From: Hymenobacter polaris | GTDB taxonomy: Bacteria; Bacteroidota; Bacteroidia; Cytophagales; Hymenobacteraceae | Length of the DNA stretch: 64,000 nt | Assembly (NCBI RefSeq): GCF_012927305.1 | Contig: NZ_JABBGH010000001.1 | Coordinates: 620,001-684,000 of the forward strand | Direction: 5' to 3' | Part shown: positions 26,805 to 35,050 of the stretch, one piece after another | Numbering within the stretch: position 1 is the stretch's first letter | Layout: every line of letters starts with the position of its first letter | The notes under the pieces: model-generated | The model's database searches: none | What the model saw: the letters and a program-made list of their open reading frames with translations, nothing else | Told to the model about the DNA's origin: nothing | Program-made: the position numbers and the translations under genes

Positions 26805-26915
26805 AGAACGTCATGCTTAGCTGGCGTCCGCTTGTCGAAGCACTTCTACCAAATCAACCCCTAGGGCGTGGGAAAGAGGCTTCGACAAGCGGACGCCAGC
26901 TAAGCATGACGTTCT
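26805..26915. repeat. Hairpin repeat, copy 1 of the GTCATGCT family
   Basis: Positions 26805-26841 and 26879-26915 are perfect 37-bp inverted copies. The arms contain ACGTCATGCTTAGC and TGTCGAAGC. The loop has a CCCCTAGGG core also seen in copy 2 at 37.3 kb. It lies between the 5' end of fahA and the 3' end of the NifU-domain gene. Confidence 0.9.
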
Positions 26916-26936
26916 ACTAAGCGCAAGAACTAAAGT

Positions 26937-27164
26937 TTACTTCGCCTCCACGGCGGTAATCTCGGGCACGGCCCGGCGCACGGTGTCTTCGAGGCCGGCG
27001 CGGGTCATGGGCGACATGGGGCAGGCCCCGCAGGCGCCTTCCCATTCCAGCTTCAGCACGCCTTCGGGGGTTATTTCGGCCACGCGCACGTTGCCGCCGT
27101 CGGTGGCCAGGTACGGGCGCAGCCCATCCAGGGCCTGCTCCACACGGTCGAGAACGGAATTCAT
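26937..27164 (-). CDS. NifU C-terminal domain protein (Fe-S carrier)
   Basis: A 75-aa protein consisting of only the NifU C-terminal (Nfu) domain. The cluster-binding motif is CGACPMS, with Cys45 and Cys48. The start YLATDGGNVRVAEI is typical. Such proteins hold and deliver [4Fe-4S] clusters. It lies just downstream of the Mrp ATPase gene on the same strand (about 107 bp apart), and both are Fe-S cluster maturation factors, so co-transcription is likely. Confidence 0.93.
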   Translation of the reverse strand: MNSVLDRVEQALDGLRPYLATDGGNVRVAEITPEGVLKLEWEGACGACPMSPMTRAGLEDTVRRAVPEITAVEAK

Positions 27165-27271
27165 ATAAGTCAGAGTGGGAAATGTAGGAGTAGAGAGAGA
27201 AGTGGCAGCCGGCCCACCGCGGGCGGGTTTTGCCCGCTACCGGGGCTAGGAAAACCGCGGGGCCGGCCGGC

Positions 27272-28378
27272 TTAGTTCTTCATAGTCACAACTTGGGTTT
27301 TGGGTGCCACGTTGTTGCGGATGCTGACCTGACGGGCCAGGCTCTCGGCCAGGACGCGGAACGTAGCCGCCTCGGGCGAAGTTACGTCGGCCAGCACGGC
27401 GGGGCGCCCGTCGTCGCCGGCTTCGCGCACGGCCTGCACCAGTGGCAGCTGCCCCAGCAGCGGCACCTCGTGCTTGTCGGCCAGACGCTGCCCACCGCCC
27501 TTGCCGAATATATAGTACTTGCTATCAGGTAGTTCGGCGGGCGTAAACCAGGCCATATTCTCCACAATACCCAGCACCGGCACGTTTATCTGGGGCTGCC
27601 GGAACATTTGCAAGCCCTTCTGCGCATCCAGCAGCGCCACCGGCTGCGGCGTGGTCACGATGATGGCGCCCGTCACGGGCACGGTTTGCACCAGCGTCAG
27701 ATGAATGTCGGAGGTGCCGGGCGGCAGGTCGAGCAGCAGGTAGTCCAGTTCGCCCCAGTCTACTTCCGTAATGAACTGCTTGAGCGCCGACGAAGCCATG
27801 GGCCCGCGCCACACAATGGCGTTCTCGGCGGGGGCCAGAAAGCCGATGCTCATCAGCTTCACCCCGTACTTGACGATAGGCTGGATGAGGTTCTTGCCGT
27901 TGGGCCCCTGAAACACGTGCGGCCGCGCATCCTCGACGCCAAACATAGTGGGCATGCTGGGGCCCGAGATGTCGGCATCGACCAGGCCCACCTTAGCGCC
28001 GCTGGCGGCCAGGGCCACTGCCAGGTTGGCCGTCACGGTACTCTTGCCCACACCGCCCTTGCCCGACGCTACGGCGATGATATTCTTCACCCCCGGCAGA
28101 ATCGTGTTGTTGTTGCGCATGGTCGTCACGCGCGACGTCATCTGAATTACCACGTTTGCGTCCTTGTCCACCATCGTGTGCACGGCCCGCTCGCAGGCGT
28201 CGTGAATCAGCTGCTTGAGCGGGCAGGCGGGTGTGGTCAGCACCACGGTAAAAGACACGGTACGGCCTTCTACCACAATGTCTTCCACCATGTTGAGCGT
28301 AATCAAGTCCTGGCCCAAATCGGGCTCTTCCACGAAGCTCAGGGCGTGGCGAACGGCGTCTATCGTTATCTCGGGCAT
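27272..28378 (-). CDS. apbC: Mrp/NBP35-family ATPase (Fe-S cluster carrier)
   Basis: A 368-aa protein. The N-terminal MIP18/DUF59 domain (about residues 1-85) contains TTPACPLKQLIHD. The deviant Walker A motif is GKGGVGKST (residues 106-114), followed by LVDADISGPSMP and LLLDLPPGTSDIHLT. The protein ends in KTQVVTMKN. Mrp-type ATPases carry Fe-S clusters to apoproteins. The C-terminal CxxC that bridges the cluster in most Mrp/NBP35 proteins is not present at the usual place, which reads ENMAWFTPAELPDSKYYIFG. The ATG at 28376-28378 is chosen because MPEITIDAV is the conserved N-terminus. Confidence 0.92.
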   Translation of the reverse strand: MPEITIDAVRHALSFVEEPDLGQDLITLNMVEDIVVEGRTVSFTVVLTTPACPLKQLIHDACERAVHTMVDKDANVVIQMTSRVTTMRNNNTILPGVKNIIAVASGKGGVGKSTVTANLAVALAASGAKVGLVDADISGPSMPTMFGVEDARPHVFQGPNGKNLIQPIVKYGVKLMSIGFLAPAENAIVWRGPMASSALKQFITEVDWGELDYLLLDLPPGTSDIHLTLVQTVPVTGAIIVTTPQPVALLDAQKGLQMFRQPQINVPVLGIVENMAWFTPAELPDSKYYIFGKGGGQRLADKHEVPLLGQLPLVQAVREAGDDGRPAVLADVTSPEAATFRVLAESLARQVSIRNNVAPKTQVVTMKN

Positions 28379-28977
28379 ACTCGGTAAGGCGGCCCTAGGG
28401 GCCAGTTGCAAAGATAACCCGCGCCAAGGGGTGGGGGTTTCCGGCCGCTGACTAGGTGGTTAGGGCCAGCGCCGCCAGCCTTAGTCCGTGGCTTTACCTG
28501 CAGGCGGACCCCTAGGGCCGGTAAAGCATCGGTAGCAGCTAGCTAAACTAGAAAAAAATGGGTCAGCAGTGAAATAGGAAGCAGCTAGTACGTGCTGGTG
28601 GGCTAGCTGAAAAAGAGCCTAAGTAAACTCTTTATAAACTGCTATTTATTAGCAGGAAATTAAGGTGAGATATGCCAATAAACTTGAACCTGTACAATCA
28701 ATAATATTTAAATACAATAGTAGCAAATTAAATTCAGTATAGTATTTTTTTGTGGGTTGATAGAAATTACTAAAACTTTATAAGAAAAATGTTTTTGGAT
28801 TGTCTTTTACGAGCACTAAATCCGAAGTAATATTGAAAAGAAATTGTTTTAGCGGCGAGAAATATAGGCGTATTAAAATAATATATTCAATAAGAAAAAT
28901 TCAATTTATTGCGTACTATTCTTACTTTTTTCAAGACAAACTTGCCTTCTTTTCCCCTTTCACCTTTCCCTCTTTTC
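28379..28977. other. AT-rich gap upstream of the exosortase island
   Basis: GC content falls sharply after about 28540. A weak hairpin (28491-28498 with 28520-28527) encloses CCTAGG. From 28600 to 28975 the sequence is A/T-run-rich and has no credible gene. It probably holds the promoter of the PID-CTERM gene, but no clean TAnnTTTG box is visible. Confidence 0.6.
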
Positions 28978-29196
28978 ATGCGCATGAACTTCCTACTTAA
29001 TCTTCTTCGCTCGGCTGCGGCAGTTTGCGTGCTGTCGCTGCTAGCCTCTTCGGCTTACGCCATGGACACTCTGCCCACCGTACCGCGGCAAGATGTGCCC
29101 AGCCCAACCGGGGTGCCCATCGACGGGGGCGCGTCGCTGCTGCTTGCCAGCGGAGCGGCCTACGCCGTTCGCCGCATCCGCGCTGCCAAGCGCTAA
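28978..29196 (+). CDS. PID-CTERM protein, exosortase substrate
   Basis: A 72-aa precursor. A signal peptide covers residues 1-28 (ending SSAYA). The C-terminal sorting signal is tripartite: PID at residues 47-49, a hydrophobic segment (GGASLLLASGAAYAV, about 50-64) and a basic tail RRIRAAKR. This is the Bacteroidota PID-CTERM layout, analogous to PEP-CTERM. If both ends are removed, only about 20 residues remain (starting MDTLPTVPRQDV). It stands directly upstream of an exosortase gene, with a terminator between, which would let the substrate be made in excess over the enzyme. The ATG at 28978 gives a normal signal peptide. Confidence 0.82.
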   Translation: MRMNFLLNLLRSAAAVCVLSLLASSAYAMDTLPTVPRQDVPSPTGVPIDGGASLLLASGAAYAVRRIRAAKR

Positions 29197-29218
29197 GGTA
29201 TTTTTGCCTCCTGAAAGA

Positions 29219-29250
29219 ATAGCCCAGCAACTTGCTTGGGCTATTTTTTT
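29219..29250 (+). terminator. Terminator between the PID-CTERM gene and the exosortase gene
   Basis: Hairpin AATAGCCCA-GCAA / TTGC-TTGGGCTATT with a one-base bulge, followed by a run of T. It starts 22 bp after the PID-CTERM stop. The exosortase frame extends back to a TTG inside this hairpin, which argues for the later ATG as its true start. Confidence 0.85.
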
Positions 29251-29286
29251 AAGGTTTATTTGTATTCGCACTCCTTGTCCGCTAGT

Positions 29287-29859
29287 ATGCCAGCTTCTTC
29301 TATCTCAGCTAACCGCCCGCTATTGTATTTTACAGTTGTAGCAGTTAGCCTCTATTTACTTTGGTTTTTTGGCTATGAGAAATATCTAGAGCCCGATGGC
29401 CGCTTAGACGCTTTTCTAACGCATAATATCGCATCTGCGAGCGCAATGATACTGCGCTGGCTTGGTTTTGCTGCTACCGTGCCCAGCACGCAACCTAATA
29501 TGATTTTACTCGCAAATGTGCCAACCGTAGTTATCGGGCCTTATTGCGACGGTATGGTGCTTTACGCTTTGTTCAGCGGGTTTATTTTGGCTTTCCCAAG
29601 TGGCACCGCCGGGCGGAAGCTTTGGTTTATTGTGCTGGGAAATATATTAATATACGCCGTTAATATTGGGCGCATTATTGCCCTCTGTCTCAATCATCAC
29701 TATTCGCATAAAACGGTGGAGTTCAACCACCACTATACCTTCGCGGTAATCGAATACAGTTTTATTTTCTTGCTTTGGATATGGTGGTCTTCCCGCTTGG
29801 CTCTGCCCGGCCGGTCGGCTGGCCACTCCGCCCCGGCTGCGCAGCAAGTTTATGGATAA
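29287..29859 (+). CDS. Exosortase (XrtX-like)
   Basis: A 190-aa integral membrane cysteine peptidase/transpeptidase of the exosortase/archaeosortase superfamily. The catalytic triad is visible: Cys87 in GPYCDGM, Arg129 in NIGRIIAL and His148 or His149 in FNHHYTF, each at a membrane-segment edge. About six hydrophobic segments are seen. It is compact, like the Bacteroidota exosortases that serve one or a few short targets. It is preceded by its probable substrate and overlaps by 8 bp the gene of a partner membrane protein. GC content is lower than the flanking core genome. Confidence 0.88.
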   Translation: MPASSISANRPLLYFTVVAVSLYLLWFFGYEKYLEPDGRLDAFLTHNIASASAMILRWLGFAATVPSTQPNMILLANVPTVVIGPYCDGMVLYALFSGFILAFPSGTAGRKLWFIVLGNILIYAVNIGRIIALCLNHHYSHKTVEFNHHYTFAVIEYSFIFLLWIWWSSRLALPGRSAGHSAPAAQQVYG

Positions 29860-30379
29860 GCCCGTTTCTCCCGTATTACCAGCGCCCGCTACTCACGCCC
29901 CGGCCGATAGCTGGGGCCGGTGGGCCATGGGCGCAGTGCTGGCGGGCCTGCTGGTGGGCGCTACCTTCTGCCACGAGGAGCTTTATGCGCTCTTCACGCC
30001 GTGGAGCCAGCGGCTGCTGGAAGCCCTAGGCCTAGCTAAGCAATTGCCGGCTCTGCAGCAAGGGCCCATTACGCAGGTGATGGACAACCCGCACAGCGTG
30101 CCCCCCATCTTGCTATACAGCGTGTTGTACCTGGCCATCTGCGGGGCTTTGCTGCTGCTATTGCTGCCGCTACCAGCTCAGCGGCGCCTGGTTTTCAAGT
30201 TTTATGGGCTGGCGGGCCTGGCGCTGGTGCTGCTGGTGCTGGGGGGGCGGGTGGCGCACAGCGCCTCGCTGTTACAGCTTGGCAAGCAGCTGGTGCATTT
30301 TATCGTATCGCCCCTACCCGTTATCGTGCTGGTACCCCTGCTGCGGTGGCATCTGCCCCTCGCTAAGCCAGCGGCCTAG
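29852..30379 (+). CDS. Exosortase-associated membrane protein (XrtX-associated type)
   Basis: A 175-aa protein with about four hydrophobic segments (around residues 24-43, 86-106, 115-135 and 147-165). It has no sequence motif that points to an enzyme. Its position matches the XrtX-associated membrane protein found next to short Bacteroidota exosortases, and it overlaps the exosortase gene by 8 bp, so the two are probably translated together. A role in substrate presentation or complex assembly is inference. It is more GC-rich than the exosortase gene. Confidence 0.72.
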   Translation: MDKPVSPVLPAPATHAPADSWGRWAMGAVLAGLLVGATFCHEELYALFTPWSQRLLEALGLAKQLPALQQGPITQVMDNPHSVPPILLYSVLYLAICGALLLLLLPLPAQRRLVFKFYGLAGLALVLLVLGGRVAHSASLLQLGKQLVHFIVSPLPVIVLVPLLRWHLPLAKPAA

Positions 30380-30412
30380 GCCCTAGGGCTAGCGGTTGCT
30401 CAAGTACTGTAT

Positions 30413-30481
30413 CTACCCTAGGATGGGTGCTTTTACAAAGCTCAGGGCGTGGCGAACGGAACCTGCGATTACCTCAGGCAC
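30413..30481 (-). pseudogene. Relic of the 5' end of an mrp/apbC gene
   Basis: Read on the minus strand from a GTG at 30479-30481, this gives a 22-residue peptide MPEVIAGSVRHALSFVKAP followed by ILG and a TAG stop. The complete Mrp protein at 27.3-28.4 kb begins MPEITIDAVRHALSFVEEP. A 22-base stretch (AAGCTCAGGGCGTGGCGAAC plus GG) is identical between the two, and similarity continues about 30 bp upstream of the start. The fragment has the same orientation as the intact gene, and the exosortase genes lie between the two copies. Confidence 0.8.
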
Positions 30482-30617
30482 CCTAGGCCGGGCTACCCTA
30501 GGGTTAATTGTAGGGTAGTCCACGTTAAGAAGCAGAAATTTTTGGAGGTACGTATACCTTGCATCTCAATAAAGGAAACCTAAAGTGTTCCCGCATTGAA
30601 AGGTTATATTGCTACGT

Positions 30618-31166
30618 ATGAATGCTCAAATAGAATCTTAGGTAATAGGTAGCCTCACTCAGGATAAAAACTTTTCGGACTGGTGGAAAAGCAATAAAAT
30701 CTCTATTCCATTTTTTGATAATAAGAAATTACCTATAACATTCACGGGCTATGAACCCAGCGATGATAAAGAGTTTCTAACAGAAGCAGACGCAGCACTG
30801 ACTAGTTTTCTTGCACTTGATAAAACAGCCAGAGAAGGTATCTCTTATCTGGTTTATAAAAACTGCATCGAGTTCTTAAAAATGGTCGATTTTATTGAAG
30901 AAGACCAGCCACTAAGAGATATAAAAGACGAAAATGAAATCTGGAAATTTGTCTGGCCAACTGATATCTATGTATCAAGAAGGCCTTATAATGAGCCAGA
31001 TATATACGTCCAAGTTACCTGCGAGTGTGATTGGGAGCAGGAGCACGGTCTCCAACTTGTTTTTAAACAAGGTAAAAAAATAACGCGCGTAAGCGAACAA
31101 GACGGGCATCTGACGCATATAGTAAGCCGGACGAAGAAGATGAGTTGTTATCTAAATTTTAATTAA
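30618..31166 (+). pseudogene. Decayed DUF6985-like gene
   Basis: An ATG at 30618 opens a frame that meets TAG at codon 8 (30639-30641). The same frame then stays open for 174 codons and encodes a plausible protein: DWWKSNKISIPFFDN, GYEPSDDKEF, WPTDIYVSRRPYNEPDIYVQ, CECDWEQEHGLQLVF and EQDGHLT. These match my recollection of DUF6985-type proteins. At the 3' end another frame from about 31118 reads YSKPDEEDELLSKF and stops at 31160-31162, which fits the family tail better than the current frame, suggesting a small indel. The only in-frame ATG after the TAG is at 30882 and would lose half the protein. AT-rich and probably foreign. Confidence 0.7.
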
Positions 31167-31205
31167 TATAGGTATATAGTTTATTATAAAATAAACTAAC
31201 CAAAT

Positions 31206-31240
31206 AAAAAAGTCTCAGCTATTGTAGCTGAGACTTTTTT
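31206..31240. terminator. Bidirectional terminator
   Basis: Symmetric hairpin AAAAAAGTCTCAGCT (31206-31220) and AGCTGAGACTTTTTT (31226-31240). It lies between the decayed plus-strand gene and the convergent GH2 gene and can serve both. Confidence 0.93.
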
Positions 31241-31257
31241 ATTTGGTAGTAAATGGA

Positions 31258-33111
31258 TTAGCAAGGCTTATCGTGGCTCCGCGAATTGAGCAGCCCGGCT
31301 GGCACATCCAGCTTGCCGGTGTGGAAACCGATGAGGCCGTTGCGCTCATCCTCAATGTTGGTGGCTTGGGTGTACACGTCGCCCGCGATGGGGCGGGCGC
31401 GCAGCTCGCGCTTGAAGTCGCGGATGCTGTTGGTGCGGGCCTCGGCGTCCTGGGGGCCGCCGTAGTCCGAGAAGCCGAAGCCGCCCCACTCGCTGACGAT
31501 GAGCGGGCGCTGGCCGCGGTAGAAGTAGGGGTCGCCCACTACCAGCGGGAAGGCCGCCGTGCCCTCCAACTCGCCGCGCACGAGGCGGTCGAGCAGCTCG
31601 CGCCAGCGGCCCAGGTCGGGCGTGTAGAGGTGGGCCGTGAGCAGGTCGGTTTTCAGCTGCCCGTGGTACGAGATGTGGTGCCAGCCGTCGTTGTCAATCA
31701 CCAAAAACTGGGGGTGCGCCAGCTGCATGAAGTTGTAGGTATTGGTGATGTAGCGCTGGGTAGCCGGGTTGGTGGCAATGTCCTGGGCGCCCCAGTCCTC
31801 GTTATAGAGGCTCCAGATGACGATGCTCGGGTGAGTTTCCATCAGGCTGAGCATGCGCTTCAGCTCGGCATAGTGGTTTTCGCGGCTCCGGGGGGTGCTG
31901 GCGTGGGGGCTGGGTACTTCCACCCACAGCAGCAGCCCTAGCTCGTCGGCTAGGTTGTAGATGCGCGGGTCGATGCCGGCAATGTGCACCCGCACTAGGT
32001 TGCAGCCCAGCTCCTTCATAGCGTACATGTGGCGCTGCATCTCGGCAAAGGTGGCCGTGCCGGGCTGATAGAGGATGCCGTCGAGGTAAATCGCCTCGTT
32101 GTTGAGGTACACCTTGCGGCCGCGGGCCTCAATCTTGCGCAGGCCGAAGCGGGCTTCAATCTGGGCCGCGTAGCCCGTTTGGTCGATGAGCTGAGCCACC
32201 AGGCGGTAGCGGTGCGGGTTTTCGGGGCACCACACCTCGGCGCCGGGCACCTCCAGCACCAGGCGTTGCTCATGCTGGCCGGAAGTGAGGTGCAGCGGAA
32301 AATCGGACTCGGCCAGCGGGGCGATATTGGGGGCGGCGTCGGGCTCAAACACGCGCAGGCGCACCGTGTAGTCGGCCGCATCGTGGATGCGCAAGGTCAG
32401 GTTGAAGCGCACCAGCTTGTCCTCAATCACGCTATCGACGCCCACCCGCGAGCGCAGGCGGTTGCGCTCCACGCTCTCGAGCCACACCGAGCGCACGGCC
32501 CCCGTAAAGGTCTGGTACCAGATGCCGCCGCGCTTATACACGTGCGACTCCTGCTTGCCGCGGGTGGTTTCGGCGTCCATCGTGTCGGCAATGCGCACCG
32601 TGAGGCGGTTCACTAGGTGCAGGTTCTCTTCGGGCAGCTCGTAGGTGAAGGACGTGTACTCGCCGTAGTGAATGCTCTCGCCCTCAATGGTTTCGAGCAG
32701 CTGGCCGTTCAGCCATACCCGCGTTTCGTAGCCGCAGGCGCCGAAGGTGAGCTGAATGAGCGAGCGGTTGCGGGCCCGGTCGCCCACCACCTCGGGCAGG
32801 TCGAAGGTGCGCTCGTACCAAGCCACTACCTTGTCTTGCCAGCCGGCGGTGGTGGTGGCGTGGGCGGCGGCAATGTGCTCCTCAATCGAGCCCGGCCATT
32901 GGGCTACGTAGCGGTAGTCGTGGCCTTCAAACCACTCCTCGTTTAAGCCCAGGTCGTCGGGGTCGAGGGCAAATTTCCAGCTGCCATCCAGCAGCAGGTG
33001 GGTGCCTTGGCGCAGCACCGCGCGGGGCAGCGAGTTGTCAACCTCAACGGTAGGATTGTCTTCCGGCGCAGCCGAGAGGCCATAGTTGGCAGCAGTGAGT
33101 TCTTCTAACAT
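31258..33111 (-). CDS. Glycoside hydrolase family 2 protein
   Basis: A 617-aa protein with the GH2 order of domains: sugar-binding jelly roll (about residues 40-215), Ig-like domain (about 215-325) and TIM barrel (about 330-617). The acid/base Glu438 is in SLYNEDWG and the nucleophile Glu541 in IVSEWGGFG. Family members include beta-galactosidase, beta-glucuronidase and beta-mannosidase, and specificity cannot be read here. No signal peptide is visible, so a cytoplasmic location is likely. It is monocistronic, with no SusCD genes nearby. Confidence 0.9.
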   Translation of the reverse strand: MLEELTAANYGLSAAPEDNPTVEVDNSLPRAVLRQGTHLLLDGSWKFALDPDDLGLNEEWFEGHDYRYVAQWPGSIEEHIAAAHATTTAGWQDKVVAWYERTFDLPEVVGDRARNRSLIQLTFGACGYETRVWLNGQLLETIEGESIHYGEYTSFTYELPEENLHLVNRLTVRIADTMDAETTRGKQESHVYKRGGIWYQTFTGAVRSVWLESVERNRLRSRVGVDSVIEDKLVRFNLTLRIHDAADYTVRLRVFEPDAAPNIAPLAESDFPLHLTSGQHEQRLVLEVPGAEVWCPENPHRYRLVAQLIDQTGYAAQIEARFGLRKIEARGRKVYLNNEAIYLDGILYQPGTATFAEMQRHMYAMKELGCNLVRVHIAGIDPRIYNLADELGLLLWVEVPSPHASTPRSRENHYAELKRMLSLMETHPSIVIWSLYNEDWGAQDIATNPATQRYITNTYNFMQLAHPQFLVIDNDGWHHISYHGQLKTDLLTAHLYTPDLGRWRELLDRLVRGELEGTAAFPLVVGDPYFYRGQRPLIVSEWGGFGFSDYGGPQDAEARTNSIRDFKRELRARPIAGDVYTQATNIEDERNGLIGFHTGKLDVPAGLLNSRSHDKPC

Positions 33112-33479
33112 AATACAACAAGCAAAACAGCGGCTAGAAATAAGGGTGGGTTGGAAAAATGATGAGCGGCCAGTGTCTAAACAACGAGGCCTGTCACTAA
33201 AAATTAGGTTGTTAAACAGTAAAAATTCACAAACAATAGGCTGTTGGTGCCGTGGTGGGTGGTAATGAAGTGGCTACTCTGGAAAGGTACTTTAAAAAGA
33301 ATTAGGGGCCGTTGACTGCCCAGGCTAAGGAGCAAGTTAAAGCGGCTTGATTACAATTGCAACCGCGATTTTACGCAAAAGTATGCGAATGGCCTAGAAA
33401 TTATCCAGATTTTTGTGCGGTAGCCGTTTTTTGTAGCAATACCGGGCAGGGCGGACTGGCCTCTACCTTTGCCGCTGCC
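33112..33479. other. Divergent intergenic gap between the GH2 and oxidoreductase genes
   Basis: No gene is seen. TACCTTTG at 33464-33471 matches the Bacteroidota -7 box and ends 8 bp before the oxidoreductase ATG. The GH2 side is AT-rich from about 33170 to 33240 and probably holds its promoter. Confidence 0.55.
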
Positions 33480-34655
33480 ATGACCATCCTCCCTTTGCCC
33501 GCTGCTGCTCCGCCCGCGTTCGACGTGGCCATTGTGGGGGCGGGGCCCGCGGGCGCGGCCTGCGCGCTGGCCTTGCGCGGCAGCGGCCTGCGCGTGGCGC
33601 TGCTCGACAAGGCCCGTTTTCCGCGCGATAAGGTGTGCGGCGATGCCGTGCCGGGGGCGGCCCTCACGGCCCTGGCCCGCCTCGACCCGGCCTACCGCGC
33701 GGCCCTAGGGGCGCTGCGCCCCCAAAGCCCCGCCCGCCACAGCCGCCTGGTGGCGCCCAGCGGCCGAAGCCTGTGGCTGCACTGGAAAAACCCCAGTTTC
33801 AGCAGCCCCCGGCTGGCCTTTGACAATGCACTGCTGGCGCTGGTGCGCCAGCATACCGACACCGAAATTTGGGAGGAGGCCGCCCCGCAGGCGCTCGGTG
33901 GGCAGCCCGGCGCCTGGCAGCTGGCCACTACCCTAGGGCCCCTGCGCGCCCGCCTGCTGGTGGGCTGCGACGGGGCGCAGTCGTGGATGCGGCGCCAGTT
34001 GCTGCCCGCCCCCGCCCGACCCCACGCCGGGGTGGCCGTGCGGGCCTATTTTGAGCACGTGGCCGGCTGCCAAGAGGATACGACGGAGTTTTTCTTTAGC
34101 CGCGATTACCTAGCGGGCTACTTCTGGCTGTTTCCGGTGGGGGCGGGGCGCTACAACGTGGGCCTGGGCATGCTCAGCGAGCTGGTGAGCCGGCACCACC
34201 TGGATTTGAAAAAGCTGCTGCACGAGTGGGTGACGGCGCACCCCACCCTAGGCCCCCGCTTTGCCCAGGCGCGGCAGCTGGGGCCCACGCGGGGCTTTGG
34301 GCTGCCGCTGGGTGGCGCACCCGGCCCGGCGGCGCCCATTAGCGGGGCGGGCTTCCTGCTGTGCGGCGATGCGGCCGCCCTCATCGACCCGCTGCAGGGC
34401 CACGGCATCGATACGGCCGTGCGCAGCGGCATTTTAGCGGCCCAGCAGGTGCGGCAGGCCTGCGCAATGGGCGAGTTTGGCGCGGCGGCGCTGGCGGGCT
34501 ACGACCGGGCCGTGCGCCAGCAGTTGGGGCCCCAGCTGGCGCATAGCCACCGCCTGCTGCGCCTGCTGGGCACCCGGCCCTGGCTGGTGAACGCGGGCGT
34601 GCGCCTGGCGCAGCTGCCCGGTATGCGCGGCCTGGTGCAGCGGCTGGTGGGCTAA
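33480..34655 (+). CDS. FAD-dependent oxidoreductase (geranylgeranyl reductase-like)
   Basis: A 391-aa flavoprotein. The N-terminal Rossmann motif is VAIVGAGPAGAACALALRGSG (given in part; GxGxxG at about residues 20-25). FPRDKVCGDAVPG is the geranylgeranyl reductase/digeranylglycerophospholipid reductase family signature around the flavin, and FLLCGDAAALIDPLQGHGID is the second FAD motif. Substrates in this family are polyprenyl chains or other lipids, so its exact role is open. The ATG at 33480 follows a -7 box. The ABM monooxygenase gene starts 43 bp downstream. Confidence 0.87.
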   Translation: MTILPLPAAAPPAFDVAIVGAGPAGAACALALRGSGLRVALLDKARFPRDKVCGDAVPGAALTALARLDPAYRAALGALRPQSPARHSRLVAPSGRSLWLHWKNPSFSSPRLAFDNALLALVRQHTDTEIWEEAAPQALGGQPGAWQLATTLGPLRARLLVGCDGAQSWMRRQLLPAPARPHAGVAVRAYFEHVAGCQEDTTEFFFSRDYLAGYFWLFPVGAGRYNVGLGMLSELVSRHHLDLKKLLHEWVTAHPTLGPRFAQARQLGPTRGFGLPLGGAPGPAAPISGAGFLLCGDAAALIDPLQGHGIDTAVRSGILAAQQVRQACAMGEFGAAALAGYDRAVRQQLGPQLAHSHRLLRLLGTRPWLVNAGVRLAQLPGMRGLVQRLVG

Positions 34656-34698
34656 GCGCTACTTAAAGTATTGGGTGAGCCTTTTCGTTTACTCCGGT

Positions 34699-35022
34699 AT
34701 GCCTACTATCACCATCAAAAACCAGCTGCTGACGCTGATTAACGTATTTACAGTAGAGCCCGCCCAGCAGCAGCGCCTGGTGCAACTGCTTGCCCTGGCC
34801 ACGGCGGGCAGCGTGCGGCAGGTGCCCGGCTTTGTGTCGGCCAGCCTGCACCGCAGCCTCGATGGCCGCAAAGTGACCATGTACGCGCAGTGGCGCAGCC
34901 GGGAAGACTACGAGCGGATGCGGGCCAACCCCACGGCCTCGCCCTACTTGGAGCAGGCCCTGTCGTTTGCCACTTTCGAGCCGGGGATGTACGAAGTAGT
35001 GGAAACGTTTGAGCCCGCTTAG
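34699..35022 (+). CDS. ABM-superfamily small monooxygenase-like protein
   Basis: A 107-aa protein of the antibiotic biosynthesis monooxygenase (dimeric alpha/beta barrel) fold: TLINVFTVEPAQQQRLVQLL, QVPGFVSASLHRSLDGRKV and YAQWRSREDYERM are typical. Members are haem-degrading or quinol-type monooxygenases, or have no known activity. The ATG at 34699 is supported by the conserved beta-strand start. It is likely co-transcribed with the FAD oxidoreductase upstream and the M20 peptidase downstream. Confidence 0.82.
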   Translation: MPTITIKNQLLTLINVFTVEPAQQQRLVQLLALATAGSVRQVPGFVSASLHRSLDGRKVTMYAQWRSREDYERMRANPTASPYLEQALSFATFEPGMYEVVETFEPA

Positions 35023-35050
35023 AATCGGGCCCGGCTTCTAACTTGCGGCC

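Noticed and set aside
30882..31166. A functional 94-aa gene starting at 30882
   Set aside because: Family-like sequence continues upstream of this ATG in the same frame back to 30642, so the ATG is internal to a larger decayed gene.
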